The notes: generated by a model from the sequence alone, not told the origin. Positions 28,365 to 37,081 are shown, numbered from the stretch's first letter. The stretch: DNA of 64,000 nt from Streptomyces sp. P3 (GCF_003032475.1 NZ_CP028369.1:6262001-6326000), one strand, 5' to 3'. Numbers and translations are program-made.

Positions 28365-29420
28365 CTACCGTTCGATGGCGCAGGCGCCCGCCGCAGCGGA
28401 CACACAGGTCTGGATGAGGACGCCCGGCTCGGCCTCGGTGATCTCACCGGTGCGCAGGTCGCGGACGGCGCCCTCCTTGAGCGGGGTGACGCAGCCGAAG
28501 CAGATGCCCATACGGCACCCGGACGGCATGAGCACGCCGGCCTCCTCGCCGACGTCCAGCAACGGCGTGGCGCCGTCCGCGTCGACGGTCTTGCCGGAGG
28601 TGCTGAACGTGACCTCGCCACCGTCGCCGGCGACGACGATGGCGGGGCGGAAGCGTTCGGTGTGCAGGCGCTCTCGGACACCGTGCCCGGTCCAGTGCTC
28701 TTCGGCGGCGTCGAGCAGGCCCGCGGGACCGCAGGCCCAGGTCTCGCGCTCGGCCCAGTCGGGCACGAGTTCGTCGAGACGGGCGATGTCGAGGACGCCG
28801 TCCGTGTCGGTGTGCAGCTCGGTCAGACGCAGCTTCTTGTCCGCGACCAGGTCGTGCAGATCGTTGCGGAAGATCACGTCCTGCGGCCGCGGCGCGGAGT
28901 GGACCATGACGACGTCGTCGAACTCGGTGTCGCGCAGCATGCCCATCACCGGCGTGATGCCGCTGCCGGCCGTCAGGAAGAGCACCTTGGCGGGCTTGGC
29001 CGCCGGCAGCACGAAGTCACCGGTCGCCTGGTCGAGCTGGATCAGCGTGCCCGGTTTCGCGCTGCGGACCAGGTGATTGCTGACCTTGCCGTCCGGGATC
29101 GCCTTCACGGTGATCGTGACGCGGCCGTCCTGGCGGTCTGCCGGCGAGGTGACCGAGTAGGCACGCCACAGGCGCACCCCGTCGACGTCGACCCCGATCC
29201 GCACGTACTGACCGGCTGTGTGGCCCCGCCAGCCTCGTCCCGGCCTGATCACGATGGTCGCGGCGTCACCCGTCTCGGGGTGCACGGCCTCGATGCGCCC
29301 ACGCAGGTCGGCGCCCGCACGCAGCGGGCTGACCAGGTCGAGGTAGTCCGACGGCAGCAGCGGCGTCGTGACCATCTCCAGCAGTTTCCACGCCCTACTG
29401 CGGAGGGCTGCGCTCGTCAT
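28365..29420 (-). CDS. Ferredoxin reductase with fused 2Fe-2S domain
   Basis: 351 residues. FNR-type FAD domain with RAYSVTSP near residue 110, NADPH domain with TAGSGITPVMGMLR and TWACGPAGLLDAAE, and a C-terminal plant-type 2Fe-2S ferredoxin with cysteines in CRMGICFGC and a fourth in LIQTCVS. It carries electrons from NADPH to the desaturase next to it. It begins the two-gene operon and diverges from the PucR gene across 86 bp that hold two perfect dyads. Confidence 0.95.
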   Translation of the reverse strand: MTSAALRSRAWKLLEMVTTPLLPSDYLDLVSPLRAGADLRGRIEAVHPETGDAATIVIRPGRGWRGHTAGQYVRIGVDVDGVRLWRAYSVTSPADRQDGRVTITVKAIPDGKVSNHLVRSAKPGTLIQLDQATGDFVLPAAKPAKVLFLTAGSGITPVMGMLRDTEFDDVVMVHSAPRPQDVIFRNDLHDLVADKKLRLTELHTDTDGVLDIARLDELVPDWAERETWACGPAGLLDAAEEHWTGHGVRERLHTERFRPAIVVAGDGGEVTFSTSGKTVDADGATPLLDVGEEAGVLMPSGCRMGICFGCVTPLKEGAVRDLRTGEITEAEPGVLIQTCVSAAAGACAIER

Positions 29421-29451
29421 GACTCCAGCTTGATGCGCCTCAGGGCGTAAA

Positions 29452-29467
29452 GTCCTGTCCGCAGGAC
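29452..29467. promoter_or_regulatory. Palindrome GTCCTG-N4-CAGGAC in the desaturase/PucR gap
   Basis: A perfect 6+6 inverted repeat with a 4-nt centre lies 32 bp upstream of the reductase start and 40 bp upstream of the regulator start. It is a plausible operator for the divergent PucR-family protein. Confidence 0.5.
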
Positions 29468-29486
29468 GTGAATCTGGTCGACTGAA

Positions 29487-29503
29487 TTGTTCGCAGGGAA
29501 CAA
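29487..29503. promoter_or_regulatory. Palindrome TTGTTC-N5-GAACAA at the PucR start
   Basis: A perfect 6+6 inverted repeat with a 5-nt centre ends 3 nt before the ATG and overlaps where a ribosome site would be. Binding there, or folding in mRNA, could limit expression of the regulator. Confidence 0.45.
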
Positions 29504-29506
29504 CAC

Positions 29507-30646
29507 ATGAGCCATGCAATCCGGAGGGCCACCGAATTGGCCCTGGATGAGACGACGGTCACCGCACTTCGGGCCGCGCTGAAGGCCACCGCCGACGAGG
29601 TCGTCCAGGCGATCATCGACGAGGTCCCTCCCTACGCCAACGCCCTTTCGGGTCGCATGGGCGGCACCATCCGCCGAGCCGTCCGCACCGCCCTGGGGCA
29701 CTATCTGGACCTCGCGAGCGGGAACGCCACGGGCGGCGACGGCGGTGACGCAGCCTACGAGCTGGGCCGCGGCGAGGTACGCGACGGCCGGTCGATGGAC
29801 GCCCTGCTCAGCGCCTACCGCGTCGGAGCCCGCGTGGCGTGGCGATGCCTGGCCGCCGGCGCCGTACCCGCGGGGCTGCCCGCCGCCGAGGTCGCCAAGT
29901 TCGCCGAGCTGACCTTCGCCTACATCGACGAGCTCTCCGCCGCGAGCGCCGCGGGCCACGCCGACGAACTGGCCGCCCGCGGCCGGGCTCATGAGCGCCA
30001 CCTGGAACAACTGGTCCGCGACCTCCTCGCCGGCGCGAGCCCGGACGTGCTGCTGGCCTCTGTTCAACGAGCCGGGTGGCAGCCTCCGGCTTCGCTGACG
30101 GCGGTCCTGCTGCCCGCCGCCCAGGCCCGGCCTGCCTACCGCATGCTCGACCCGAGCACCCTCGTCCTCGACGATCTGCCGGACGCCTTGGGCGTGCTGC
30201 TCGTCCCCGATGCCGACCGACCTCATCTCCTGAGACAGCTGACCGACCGCACCGCCGTGGTAGGCCCGGCCAGGCCATGGACGCGTGCGTCCGCCTCGTA
30301 CGCACGAGCCGTACGCGCGCGCGCCCTTTCCCCCGATATCCGCGACACCGAGGACCACCTGCCCGAGCTGGTGCTGAGCGCCGACGCGGACGCGTTCGCA
30401 GACCTGCGTGCCCGAGCCCTCGCACCATTGCGGACCTTGCCTGTCGCAACCGGGCGACGGCTGGAGGAGACGTTGCGGGCGTGGCTGCTGCACCATGGCA
30501 GGCGGGACGAGGTGGCGGCGGCGTTGTTCATCCATCCACAGACCGTGCGGTACCGGATGTCGCAGCTGCGGGAGCTGTTTCCGGATCTCGGGTCGCCTGA
30601 CCGGGTCCTCGAGCTGACGCTGGCGGTCGGTCTACGGGTCAGCTGA
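29507..30646 (+). CDS. PucR/CdaR-family transcriptional regulator
   Basis: 379 residues. An N-terminal helical sensor region (about 1-165) precedes a GGDEF-like middle, and the C-terminus has the PucR helix-turn-helix VAAALFIHPQTVRYRMSQLRE (residues about 338-358). It diverges from the desaturase/reductase pair and probably regulates it, in the position where TetR-type DesT regulators sit in other systems. The signal sensed is unknown. Confidence 0.9.
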   Translation: MSHAIRRATELALDETTVTALRAALKATADEVVQAIIDEVPPYANALSGRMGGTIRRAVRTALGHYLDLASGNATGGDGGDAAYELGRGEVRDGRSMDALLSAYRVGARVAWRCLAAGAVPAGLPAAEVAKFAELTFAYIDELSAASAAGHADELAARGRAHERHLEQLVRDLLAGASPDVLLASVQRAGWQPPASLTAVLLPAAQARPAYRMLDPSTLVLDDLPDALGVLLVPDADRPHLLRQLTDRTAVVGPARPWTRASASYARAVRARALSPDIRDTEDHLPELVLSADADAFADLRARALAPLRTLPVATGRRLEETLRAWLLHHGRRDEVAAALFIHPQTVRYRMSQLRELFPDLGSPDRVLELTLAVGLRVS

Positions 30647-31127
30647 GGCGTTCCTCGAACGTCCACGAGCACGCCCGCGAGCGCCCGGAAATCGTGTCTT
30701 GTCCTCGGTGCCGTCAGCTGTTCCGTGCGGCCCGGGCGAGATCAGTGTCAGCCGGCTGAGACTGCGGGTTGCGGTGAAGACCGGAGACGGCCTCGGGAAG
30801 GCCGTCGGGGCGCTCTCTCCCAGAAGCGCGGTGGCGCATCCGCTCATCGAAGATCGAGCTCGCTGCCGAGGAACCCGCGCAGCAGGGTCCGGTCGTCGTC
30901 CGTGGCAGGGGCCCGCGCGTCATCGAGCGCAGCCTTGTCATGCCGGGCGAGCGGACGCCTCGAACGTGCGGGCCCTTGGTCGGCGGCAGACGTCCAGACC
31001 ATCGACGTCCGGAAGACCGAGGCCCGTACCGAGGCCCGTACCGGGGCGGACGGTTCACCGATGCCTCTCTGTCAGTGGCTGTCAGTAGATTGGCCAAGGT
31101 GAGCAGACCGGTGAGTGTGGGGCGGTA
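30647..31127. other. Non-coding stretch with a 12-bp direct repeat
   Basis: In this 481-nt gap the only clear structure is GAGGCCCGTACC in two tandem copies (31019-31042). A leftward frame at about 30850-30960 ends in a protein-like stretch (TDDDRTLLRGFLGSELDL) but has no start or homologous upstream part. It may be the tail of a lost gene. Confidence 0.4.
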
Positions 31128-31775
31128 GTGAAGGATTTCGCGGGGGAGTTCGAGACCCATCTCACTGTGGCGTGCACCTCCATGGCCGCGGATGAGGACC
31201 GTATACGCCGCTGGGCGGAGGGCCACCGTGCGAAGTACACACGCATCGTTCTCGACCGGGGATCGACCCCCGACCAGCCGATGTTGACGGTGCGCGGCCA
31301 CGGAGTCCTGCAAACACAGCGAAAGGCCGCGCTGTCATGGATCGAGCGGCTGTGTGCCGAGGGGTTCAGCGTCGCCCGTGTGAAGATCGAGGCCGCACCA
31401 TGGAACGAGGACGTGCCGCGGACGGCCGCCGAGGCCCAGGGGCTCCCTCCCGGCTACTACTTCGAGCACCACGTCAAGCTGGCCCTCCGCGACGAGACCG
31501 AGGTGGCGGCGGTGCGCGCGCTCGCCCAGTCGCACTGCGCCCATGTGTCGCGCAACGCCCGCCGCGATCTGGGCGGACGCGGCCACGAACGCTTCGTCAC
31601 CCAACGCTGCCGAGGCGTCGGCCGCATCGAGGCCCGCCGCCGTCTCGACGCTCTCCTCGGCGCGCTCGCGACGGCGGGATTCGAGGCCGTCGAGGTCGAG
31701 GAAGAGTTTGTCGTGCACGACGATCGCCCAGCCCTGGACAGCGGATGGATCGACGAGCGGACGGACGCCCGATGA
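31128..31775 (+). CDS. Internally duplicated protein of unknown function, partner of an AbiEii-like gene
   Basis: 215 residues; family not recognised. It is built from two related halves: FETHLTVAC...LTVRGHGVLQTQRKAALSWIERLCAEGFSVARVKIE (about 7-88) and FEHHVKLAL...VTQRCRGVGRIEARRRLDALLGALATAGFEAVEVEEE (about 107-200). Each has an FExH strand, a central histidine or arginine-rich loop, a long amphipathic helix and a final strand with acidic residues. No membrane segment or signal. GTG 31128 is the assumed start. Its stop overlaps the ATG of the nucleotidyltransferase gene (ATGA), so translation is coupled. It occupies the position of the AbiEi antitoxin but lacks a visible winged helix. Confidence 0.7.
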   Translation: MKDFAGEFETHLTVACTSMAADEDRIRRWAEGHRAKYTRIVLDRGSTPDQPMLTVRGHGVLQTQRKAALSWIERLCAEGFSVARVKIEAAPWNEDVPRTAAEAQGLPPGYYFEHHVKLALRDETEVAAVRALAQSHCAHVSRNARRDLGGRGHERFVTQRCRGVGRIEARRRLDALLGALATAGFEAVEVEEEFVVHDDRPALDSGWIDERTDAR

Positions 31776-32752
31776 CCTCCACCGTCGACGGCGACCGGTG
31801 GCGCACCGCGCACCGGGCTGTGCTGGACCACCTGCTCGGCCTCGTCGCCGGGTCCCCGTTGAGCGACGAGCTGGTCCTGCGGGGGAGCATGGTGATGCCG
31901 GCGTGGGTGGGCGCCGACGCGCGGGATCCGGCGGACCTCGACTGGATCGTTCCCCGGCCCCTCTTGGTGCCGGTCGATCCCGAGCACCCGTATCCGTACG
32001 TGGAGGAAGTGGACCTCGTACGGCACTGGCCGGAGGTGGCCGACGGCGCCGGCCGGTACGAGATCTGGCAGTTCGAGGACTTCGACACCAAGGGCCTACG
32101 GACCGTGGTACCGCCCGAAGGACTGCACTGGGTCGTCGAAACAGGCCCGGAGGACAGTCCGGCACATGAAACGCTGCTCGCCCTGGTGCGTGAGCGGCCG
32201 ATGGCCGCGCCGGGGGTGATGCTCGACGCGGGCGCCGCCCGGGACGACGGCACGTGGACCTACTCGCAGTCCGACACCCCGGGCATACGCGTGATCATCC
32301 CCTGGAAGACCGAAGGCCTACCGCCTGGCGAAGTCCGGCTGGACTTCGCCCGCGACGAATGGCTCCCCGAGCCACCCGTGTGGACGGGCATACCCCACGG
32401 CGACGGCGCCGGGCCGACCGTGCTGCGCACCGCAAGCCGTGAACTGTCGCTCGCCTGGAAGCTGTTGTGGCTGCACGCCGACTGCGCCACGGAGGGACGG
32501 GCGCAGGCCAAGGACCTCTACGACGCCGTACTTCTCGCCGAGTCCGAAGCCACGAAGCTGTCCCCACGGCTGCTGGCCAAGGTGTTCCGCCGCGAGCCGG
32601 GGAACACGGCGGCCGTAGACGCCTTGCGCCTGGACGCGGTGGCCCTGGGGTCCGTGGACTGGGAGGATTTCCTCGCGAACCACCCACAGGTACGAGGCAC
32701 GGCAGAGGAGTGGCTGGAGCGCCTGCGCCGGGCGCTGGAACGGGTGTCGTGA
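31772..32752 (+). CDS. AbiEii/AbiGii-type nucleotidyltransferase
   Basis: 326 residues. The polymerase-beta-like core motif appears as ELVLRGSMVM followed by DPADLDWIV, a G-S...D-x-D metal site. The family's second conserved part is LAWKLLWLHAD with AKDLYDAVLL further on. AbiEii proteins are the toxins of type IV toxin-antitoxin or phage-abortive systems, and some transfer nucleotides to tRNA; others are uncharacterised. ATG 31772 overlaps the preceding stop. A defensive role is inference, made weaker by the unusual partner gene. Confidence 0.8.
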   Translation: MTSTVDGDRWRTAHRAVLDHLLGLVAGSPLSDELVLRGSMVMPAWVGADARDPADLDWIVPRPLLVPVDPEHPYPYVEEVDLVRHWPEVADGAGRYEIWQFEDFDTKGLRTVVPPEGLHWVVETGPEDSPAHETLLALVRERPMAAPGVMLDAGAARDDGTWTYSQSDTPGIRVIIPWKTEGLPPGEVRLDFARDEWLPEPPVWTGIPHGDGAGPTVLRTASRELSLAWKLLWLHADCATEGRAQAKDLYDAVLLAESEATKLSPRLLAKVFRREPGNTAAVDALRLDAVALGSVDWEDFLANHPQVRGTAEEWLERLRRALERVS

Positions 32753-32933
32753 CATCGCTCTGAAATTGCCGTCCTGGGCGCCCAGTGGAGAAGGGGCCGC
32801 GTTCGTTCCTCCTCGGCGATCCAGGACTCGCTGCCGCCGTCCCATTCCGAGGAGGCGATGGTGAGGAGCGGAACCGTCTCGGTGTCGCACTCGGGGCAGG
32901 GGCGGGGCCCGGATAGGTGCCGAAGCTAGCCTG

Positions 32934-32961
32934 GCCACCTGCCACCTGCCACCTGCCACCT
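32934..32961. repeat. Four tandem copies of GCCACCT
   Basis: A perfect 7-bp tandem repeat, four units, lies 25 nt upstream of the VOC gene start and just before its ribosome site. It could vary in copy number by slippage. Confidence 0.85.
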
Positions 32962-32985
32962 TGCAGCGTCGAAGGAGCCACCCGC

Positions 32986-33396
32986 ATGGAGATCGTGTCG
33001 TCACGGAAGATCACCACGTTTCTGATGTTCGAGGGAAACGCCGAAGACGCGATGACCTTCTACGTCTCGCTCTTCGACGATGCCGAGGTGATCGGCATCA
33101 GCCGCTATGGAGCCGAGGGCCCCGGCAAGGAGGGGAGCGTGCAACACGCGACCTTCTCCCTCGCCGGTGAGCAGTTCATGTGCATCGACAGCCCCGTGAA
33201 GCACGACTTCACCTTCACGCCCGCGGTCTCGCTCTTCGTCCAGTGTCGGGACGAGGCGGAGTTGGACCGCCTCTTCGCGGCCCTGGCCGAGCAAGGCGCC
33301 GTGCTCATGCCGCTGGGAGACTACGGATTCAGCCCGAAGTTCGGCTGGGTCAACGACCGGTTCGGCGTCTCCTGGCAGCTGAACCTGCCCGCGTGA
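32986..33396 (+). CDS. VOC-family (PhnB-like) protein
   Basis: 136 residues with the paired beta-alpha-beta-beta-beta units of the vicinal oxygen chelate fold: KITTFLMFEGNAEDAMTFYVSLF at the start, SLAGEQFMCIDSP, and FGWVNDRFGVSWQLN at the end. It matches the PhnB/3-demethylubiquinone-methyltransferase-like subgroup, mostly of unknown function. ATG 32986 is chosen for GAAGGAG at 32971-32977; the longer frame starts within the GCCACCT repeats. Confidence 0.88.
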   Translation: MEIVSSRKITTFLMFEGNAEDAMTFYVSLFDDAEVIGISRYGAEGPGKEGSVQHATFSLAGEQFMCIDSPVKHDFTFTPAVSLFVQCRDEAELDRLFAALAEQGAVLMPLGDYGFSPKFGWVNDRFGVSWQLNLPA

Positions 33397-33475
33397 GAGG
33401 TCGTCCTCCGGATCTGTCCCGATCAGTCAGCGGGCGATCGAGACGGCGAAGGGTGCGAACCCGCTCGACCGGATC

Positions 33476-34270
33476 ATGTGCGGCACGAAGCCGACGCCGT
33501 ACGCCATAGCCGTCCGGGGCCAGGTCCACGACCTGTTGCACCAGGTACGGGGCGTGCTGGCGCCAAGCCGCGAACTCGACCTCGCGACGCTGGAACGCAC
33601 CTTCACGCTGCGTTGGCACGACGCGCTCGTCGCCCATGCCGGCCCCGCCTTCCTGGCGGCCGTGCGCGAACAGGCGCCGGGCGTACGGCTGCGCTTCCTG
33701 GCGGAGTCCAGCGTCGACACTCCTGAACTGCGCCGCGGCGAGGTCGACCTCGCCGCGAACGCCGATCGCCCCATCGCACCCGAGATCCGCGCCGAACGAG
33801 TGGCCGAGACCGCCCATGTCATCGCCGTGCGCCGGGAGCACCCGCTGACACGTATCGAGACCGTCACCGCAGCGCACTACGCGGCGGCCGACCACATCGG
33901 CGTCTCACGCCGGGGAAGGCTGTCCAATGTCCTCGACGACAGCCTCGCCGCTCTCGGTCTGACCCGGTGAGTGGTGGCGACGGCACCCACCGAAGGAGCC
34001 GCGTTCGGCTTCGCGCTGAACTCCGACCTGCTGGTCACCGTTCCGGAGTCCACCGCGCGCCCGGCGGCGGCACGGAGCGGCCTGACCTTGCTCCCGCTGC
34101 CCCTCGACCTGCCGCCGGCCGCGGTGTACTTGTCATGGCACCAGCGTTACGACACCGACCCCGCACACCGATGGCCGCGCGACCTGGCGCGCACCGTTCT
34201 GACCGAGCCGGCGGCCGGGCAAGGCAGCACCGGGACGACATCGGGATCCGGGCCCGGCCCGGCCCGCTGA
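33476..34270 (+). pseudogene. Broken LysR-family regulator gene
   Basis: The sequence resumes at the end of a LysR winged helix (KPTPYAIAVR) and continues through the effector domain (TLRWHDALVAHAGPAFLAAVREQ; AESSVDTPELRRGEVDLA). At 33968 a TGA stop interrupts the frame after GLTR. The same frame continues as VVATAPTEGAAFGFALNSD and on to LSWHQRYDTDPAHRW. So one nonsense change (probably from CGA) splits the effector domain, and the DNA-binding N-terminus is missing. Not functional as a repressor or activator. Confidence 0.75.
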
Positions 34271-34422
34271 CACTCCGTTCGGGGGCGGGCACGGTGAAAC
34301 AGAGAGCGGCGGCCGCCGTCGGCGGCAGCACACGAGCCGGACGGCACGTCCTGGTCAGGGGCCGTCTTCACCCACGGATCTCGTCCGCCGCCCGGCGGCC
34401 GCCAAGTTTTTTCGCGGAATCC

Positions 34423-34437
34423 TGTCGAGGATGTCGA
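34423..34437 (+). promoter_or_regulatory. Candidate ECF42 promoter (two TGTCGA boxes)
   Basis: TGTCGA occurs at 34423-34428 and again at 34432-34437, about 75-90 nt before the DGPF gene. TGTCGA is the -35 element reported for ECF42 sigma factors, which drive their own DGPF partner gene. A CGA at 34444-34446 fits a -10 for the first box with 15-nt spacing. Confidence 0.5.
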
Positions 34438-34511
34438 AAACGCCGAGCGTGCTTCTACCTACCTGTGACGGCCCCCGCCCAAAGCGGGCATGACGATCGA
34501 GGAGCAGAACC

Positions 34512-34913
34512 ATGAAGTACATGCTGCTGATGCAGTTCAGCGAGAAGAATGCCGACTTCCCCAAGCTCGACGAATGGAGGCCCGAGGAGATCCAGGCCCA
34601 CATCCAGTTCATGAAGGAGACCAACGACGGCCTCAACGCCGCCGGCGAACTGGTCGACGCCCAGGGCCTGGCCATGCCGGAGACCGCCCGGATCGTGCGC
34701 TCCCACAGCGGTGGCGCACCGGTCGTCACCGAGGGCCCGTTCCCGGAGTCCAAGGAGTGGGTGGCCGGCTGGTGGATCGTGGACTGCGACACCGAGCAGC
34801 GGGCCATCGGGATCGCCGCCGCCATCTCCGGCGCCCCCGGTCCGGGCGGACGGCCGTTGAACATGCCGATCGAGGTACGCCAGGTCATGGCGACCCCGCC
34901 CACCGAGCTGTGA
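34512..34913 (+). CDS. YCII/DGPF-domain protein (ECF42 partner)
   Basis: 133 residues: MKYMLLMQFSEKNADFP, then VVTEGPFPESKEWVAGWWIVD, the hallmark of the YCII-related DGPF family. These small ferredoxin-like-fold proteins are encoded next to ECF42 sigma factors and are their best-known targets; their biochemical role is unknown. The sigma gene follows after 10 nt, so they form an operon. Confidence 0.92.
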   Translation: MKYMLLMQFSEKNADFPKLDEWRPEEIQAHIQFMKETNDGLNAAGELVDAQGLAMPETARIVRSHSGGAPVVTEGPFPESKEWVAGWWIVDCDTEQRAIGIAAAISGAPGPGGRPLNMPIEVRQVMATPPTEL

Positions 34914-34923
34914 ACATCCCCCT

Positions 34924-36177
34924 GTGACGACTTTGGAACCAACCGTCGACGACCTGCTGCGCACGCTCGCGCCGCAGGTCGTCGGCGTGCTCACCCGCCG
35001 CCACGGGGACTTCGCCGCCGCCGAGGACGCTGTACAGGACGCCCTGCTGGACGCCGCCGGGCAGTGGCCGGCCGAGGGCGTGCCGCGCAACCCGCGCGGC
35101 TGGCTGATCCAGGTCGCCAGCCGCCGGATGACCGAACAGGTCCGTAGCGAGCAGGCACGCCGCCGACGCGAGGAGCTGGTGGCCGGTCAGGTCCCGGCCG
35201 ACCGGCGGTCCGCACCCGGGGCCGACGCAGGGAACGAGGGCGCGCACGACGACACCCTCGCCCTGCTGTTCCTGTGCTGCCACCCCGTGCTGTCACCGGC
35301 CTCGGCGATCGCACTCACACTGCGCTCGGTCGGCGGGTTGACCACGGGTGAGATCGCCGCGGCGTTCCTGGTCCCCGAGGCCACCATCGGGCAGCGGATC
35401 AGCCGGGCCAAGCATCGGATCAAGGACTCCGGGGTGCCGTTCCGCATGCCGGACGGCGCCGAGTGGCCGGCTCGACTGGACGCCGTGCTGCACGTCCTCT
35501 ACCTGATCTTCAACGAGGGCTACGCCAGCAGCACCGGCGCCGAGCTGCGGCGCGTCGAACTCTCCCGGGAGGCGATCCGCCTCACCAGAGCCGTCCACGT
35601 GCTGCTGCCGGACAACGCCGAAGTGGCCGGCCTGCTCGCGCTGATGCTGCTCACCGAGGCGCGCGGGCCCGCCCGTACCGGGCCGGACGGCGAACTCGTC
35701 CCGCTCGCCGAGCAGGACCGCGGCCGATGGGACACAGCCGCGATCGCCGAGGGCGTCTCGCTGATCACCGCCGCCCTGCCGCGCGGTCCTGTCGGCCCGT
35801 ACCAGGTGCAGGCGGCGATCGCGGCCGTCCACGACGAGGCGCCCACCGCCGCCGAGACCGACTGGCCGCAGATCCTCGCTCTGTACGGGGTGCTCGCCCG
35901 CCTCTCCGACAACCCGCTGATCATTCTGAACCGGGCGGTCGCGCTCGCCATGGTGGACGGCCCGGCCGCCGGACTCGCCCTGCTCGCAGACCCGCCCCCC
36001 GCGCTCACCGGCCACCACCGCCTGTACGCGGTCCGGGCCCATCTGCACGAACTCGCCGGGGACCGGGAGACCGCCGTCGCCGACTACCGCACCGCCGCCC
36101 GTCGAACCGCCAGCCTCCCGGAGCGGCACCACCTCAGCCTGCGCGCCGCCCGCCTGGCCGCGCCTACGGAAGGGTGA
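34924..36177 (+). CDS. ECF42-type RNA polymerase sigma factor
   Basis: 417 residues, far longer than a minimal ECF sigma. Region 2 is at GDFAAAEDAVQDALLDAAGQWP, region 4 at GLTTGEIAAAFLVPEATIGQRISRAK. A C-terminal extension of about 230 residues (VLHVLYLIFNEGYASS; PQILALYGVLARLSDNPLIILNRAVALA) has the TPR-like helices characteristic of ECF42. There is no anti-sigma gene; in this group activity depends on the extension. GTG 34924 start. Confidence 0.93.
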   Translation: MTTLEPTVDDLLRTLAPQVVGVLTRRHGDFAAAEDAVQDALLDAAGQWPAEGVPRNPRGWLIQVASRRMTEQVRSEQARRRREELVAGQVPADRRSAPGADAGNEGAHDDTLALLFLCCHPVLSPASAIALTLRSVGGLTTGEIAAAFLVPEATIGQRISRAKHRIKDSGVPFRMPDGAEWPARLDAVLHVLYLIFNEGYASSTGAELRRVELSREAIRLTRAVHVLLPDNAEVAGLLALMLLTEARGPARTGPDGELVPLAEQDRGRWDTAAIAEGVSLITAALPRGPVGPYQVQAAIAAVHDEAPTAAETDWPQILALYGVLARLSDNPLIILNRAVALAMVDGPAAGLALLADPPPALTGHHRLYAVRAHLHELAGDRETAVADYRTAARRTASLPERHHLSLRAARLAAPTEG

Positions 36178-36592
36178 GTCACGGTCAGCCTCGGTGAGGC
36201 AGGACGGCTACTGACGTCGGCGGACCAGGTCGATTCAGCCAAGGATCGGGTCTCCGTGAGCGCCGAGAGCCGCCCCTGCCTCCGCCGACGATCCCCGTGT
36301 GTTCGAGAGGGGTGTCGGCGAAGGCCGTCTCCAGCGTCGGATGGACCGGCCCGAGAGGTCTTCCGCCTGGTCAGGTAGCTGCAGCCGGGACCCCGCGCAC
36401 AGTGGCTGAGACACGGCGGAGCCCCGTCGGGCGACCATCCCGACGGGCTTTCGCGGAGGTCGTCGTGACCGCAGGCCGCCCGAACCGCCGCGGTCGCCGT
36501 CCTCGGACATTCTCCGGGAGAGGTCCGCGAATGCCTGCGCGAGCGGCCGATCCGCCGCACGAGGGCATTCGCCGGTGCGCCATACTCTCCCG
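36178..36592. other. Non-coding stretch
   Basis: The 415-nt gap between the sigma factor and GNAT genes has no frame with codon bias or homology. A minor 5-bp hairpin (GCCTC-GGT-GAGGC, 36188-36200) lies just after the sigma gene. Confidence 0.4.
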
Positions 36593-37081
36593 ATGGGTTC
36601 TCGCACTTCCCCGGTCAGCCAGCCGATCACGATCGGGAGGGCCGTCGCGCGGGATGCCAAACGGCTCACGCGGCTCGTGCGTGGCTCAGGTGCCTACAAG
36701 GGCAAGTACGCGGCCGCAGTCGCGGACTACCGGGTCGGTCCTGACTACATCGAGGCTCACCGCGTCTTCGTGGCCGTCGGCGCCGACGAGCATGAAGGCC
36801 GGGTCCTCGGGTTCTACTCGCTCGTCCTCGCTCCACCGGAGCTCGACCTGCTGTTCGTCGCCGACGACGTGCAGGGACGTGGTATTGGACGGCTCCTTGT
36901 CGCGCACATGCAGTCCGAGGCCCGAGCGGCCGGGATCGACCGGGTCAAGGTCGTGTCGCATGTTCCCGCCGAGGACTTCTACCACCGTGTCGGTGCGGTG
37001 CGGACCGGGACCGCGTTCGCGAACCCGCCCGTCGTGGCCTGGGACCGTCCCGAATTCGAGTTTCGCATTCCTCCGGACTGA
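36593..37081 (+). CDS. GNAT-family N-acetyltransferase
   Basis: 162 residues. The acetyl-CoA site is in LLFVADDVQGRGIGRLLVAHM (Q/R-x-x-G-x-G/A), preceded by the beta-bulge strand VLGFYSLVL and followed by VKVVSHVPAEDFYHRVGAV. Substrate unknown. ATG 36593 has no ribosome site; CATACTCT just upstream may be a -10 box for a leaderless message. An in-frame GTG at 36575 is the alternative. Confidence 0.88.
   Translation: MGSRTSPVSQPITIGRAVARDAKRLTRLVRGSGAYKGKYAAAVADYRVGPDYIEAHRVFVAVGADEHEGRVLGFYSLVLAPPELDLLFVADDVQGRGIGRLLVAHMQSEARAAGIDRVKVVSHVPAEDFYHRVGAVRTGTAFANPPVVAWDRPEFEFRIPPD

Noticed and set aside
30714..31313. Leftward 199-codon gene before the duplicated protein
   Set aside because: It overlaps the start of the rightward gene and shows no codon bias or homology; only a short tail-like segment is protein-like, in another frame.
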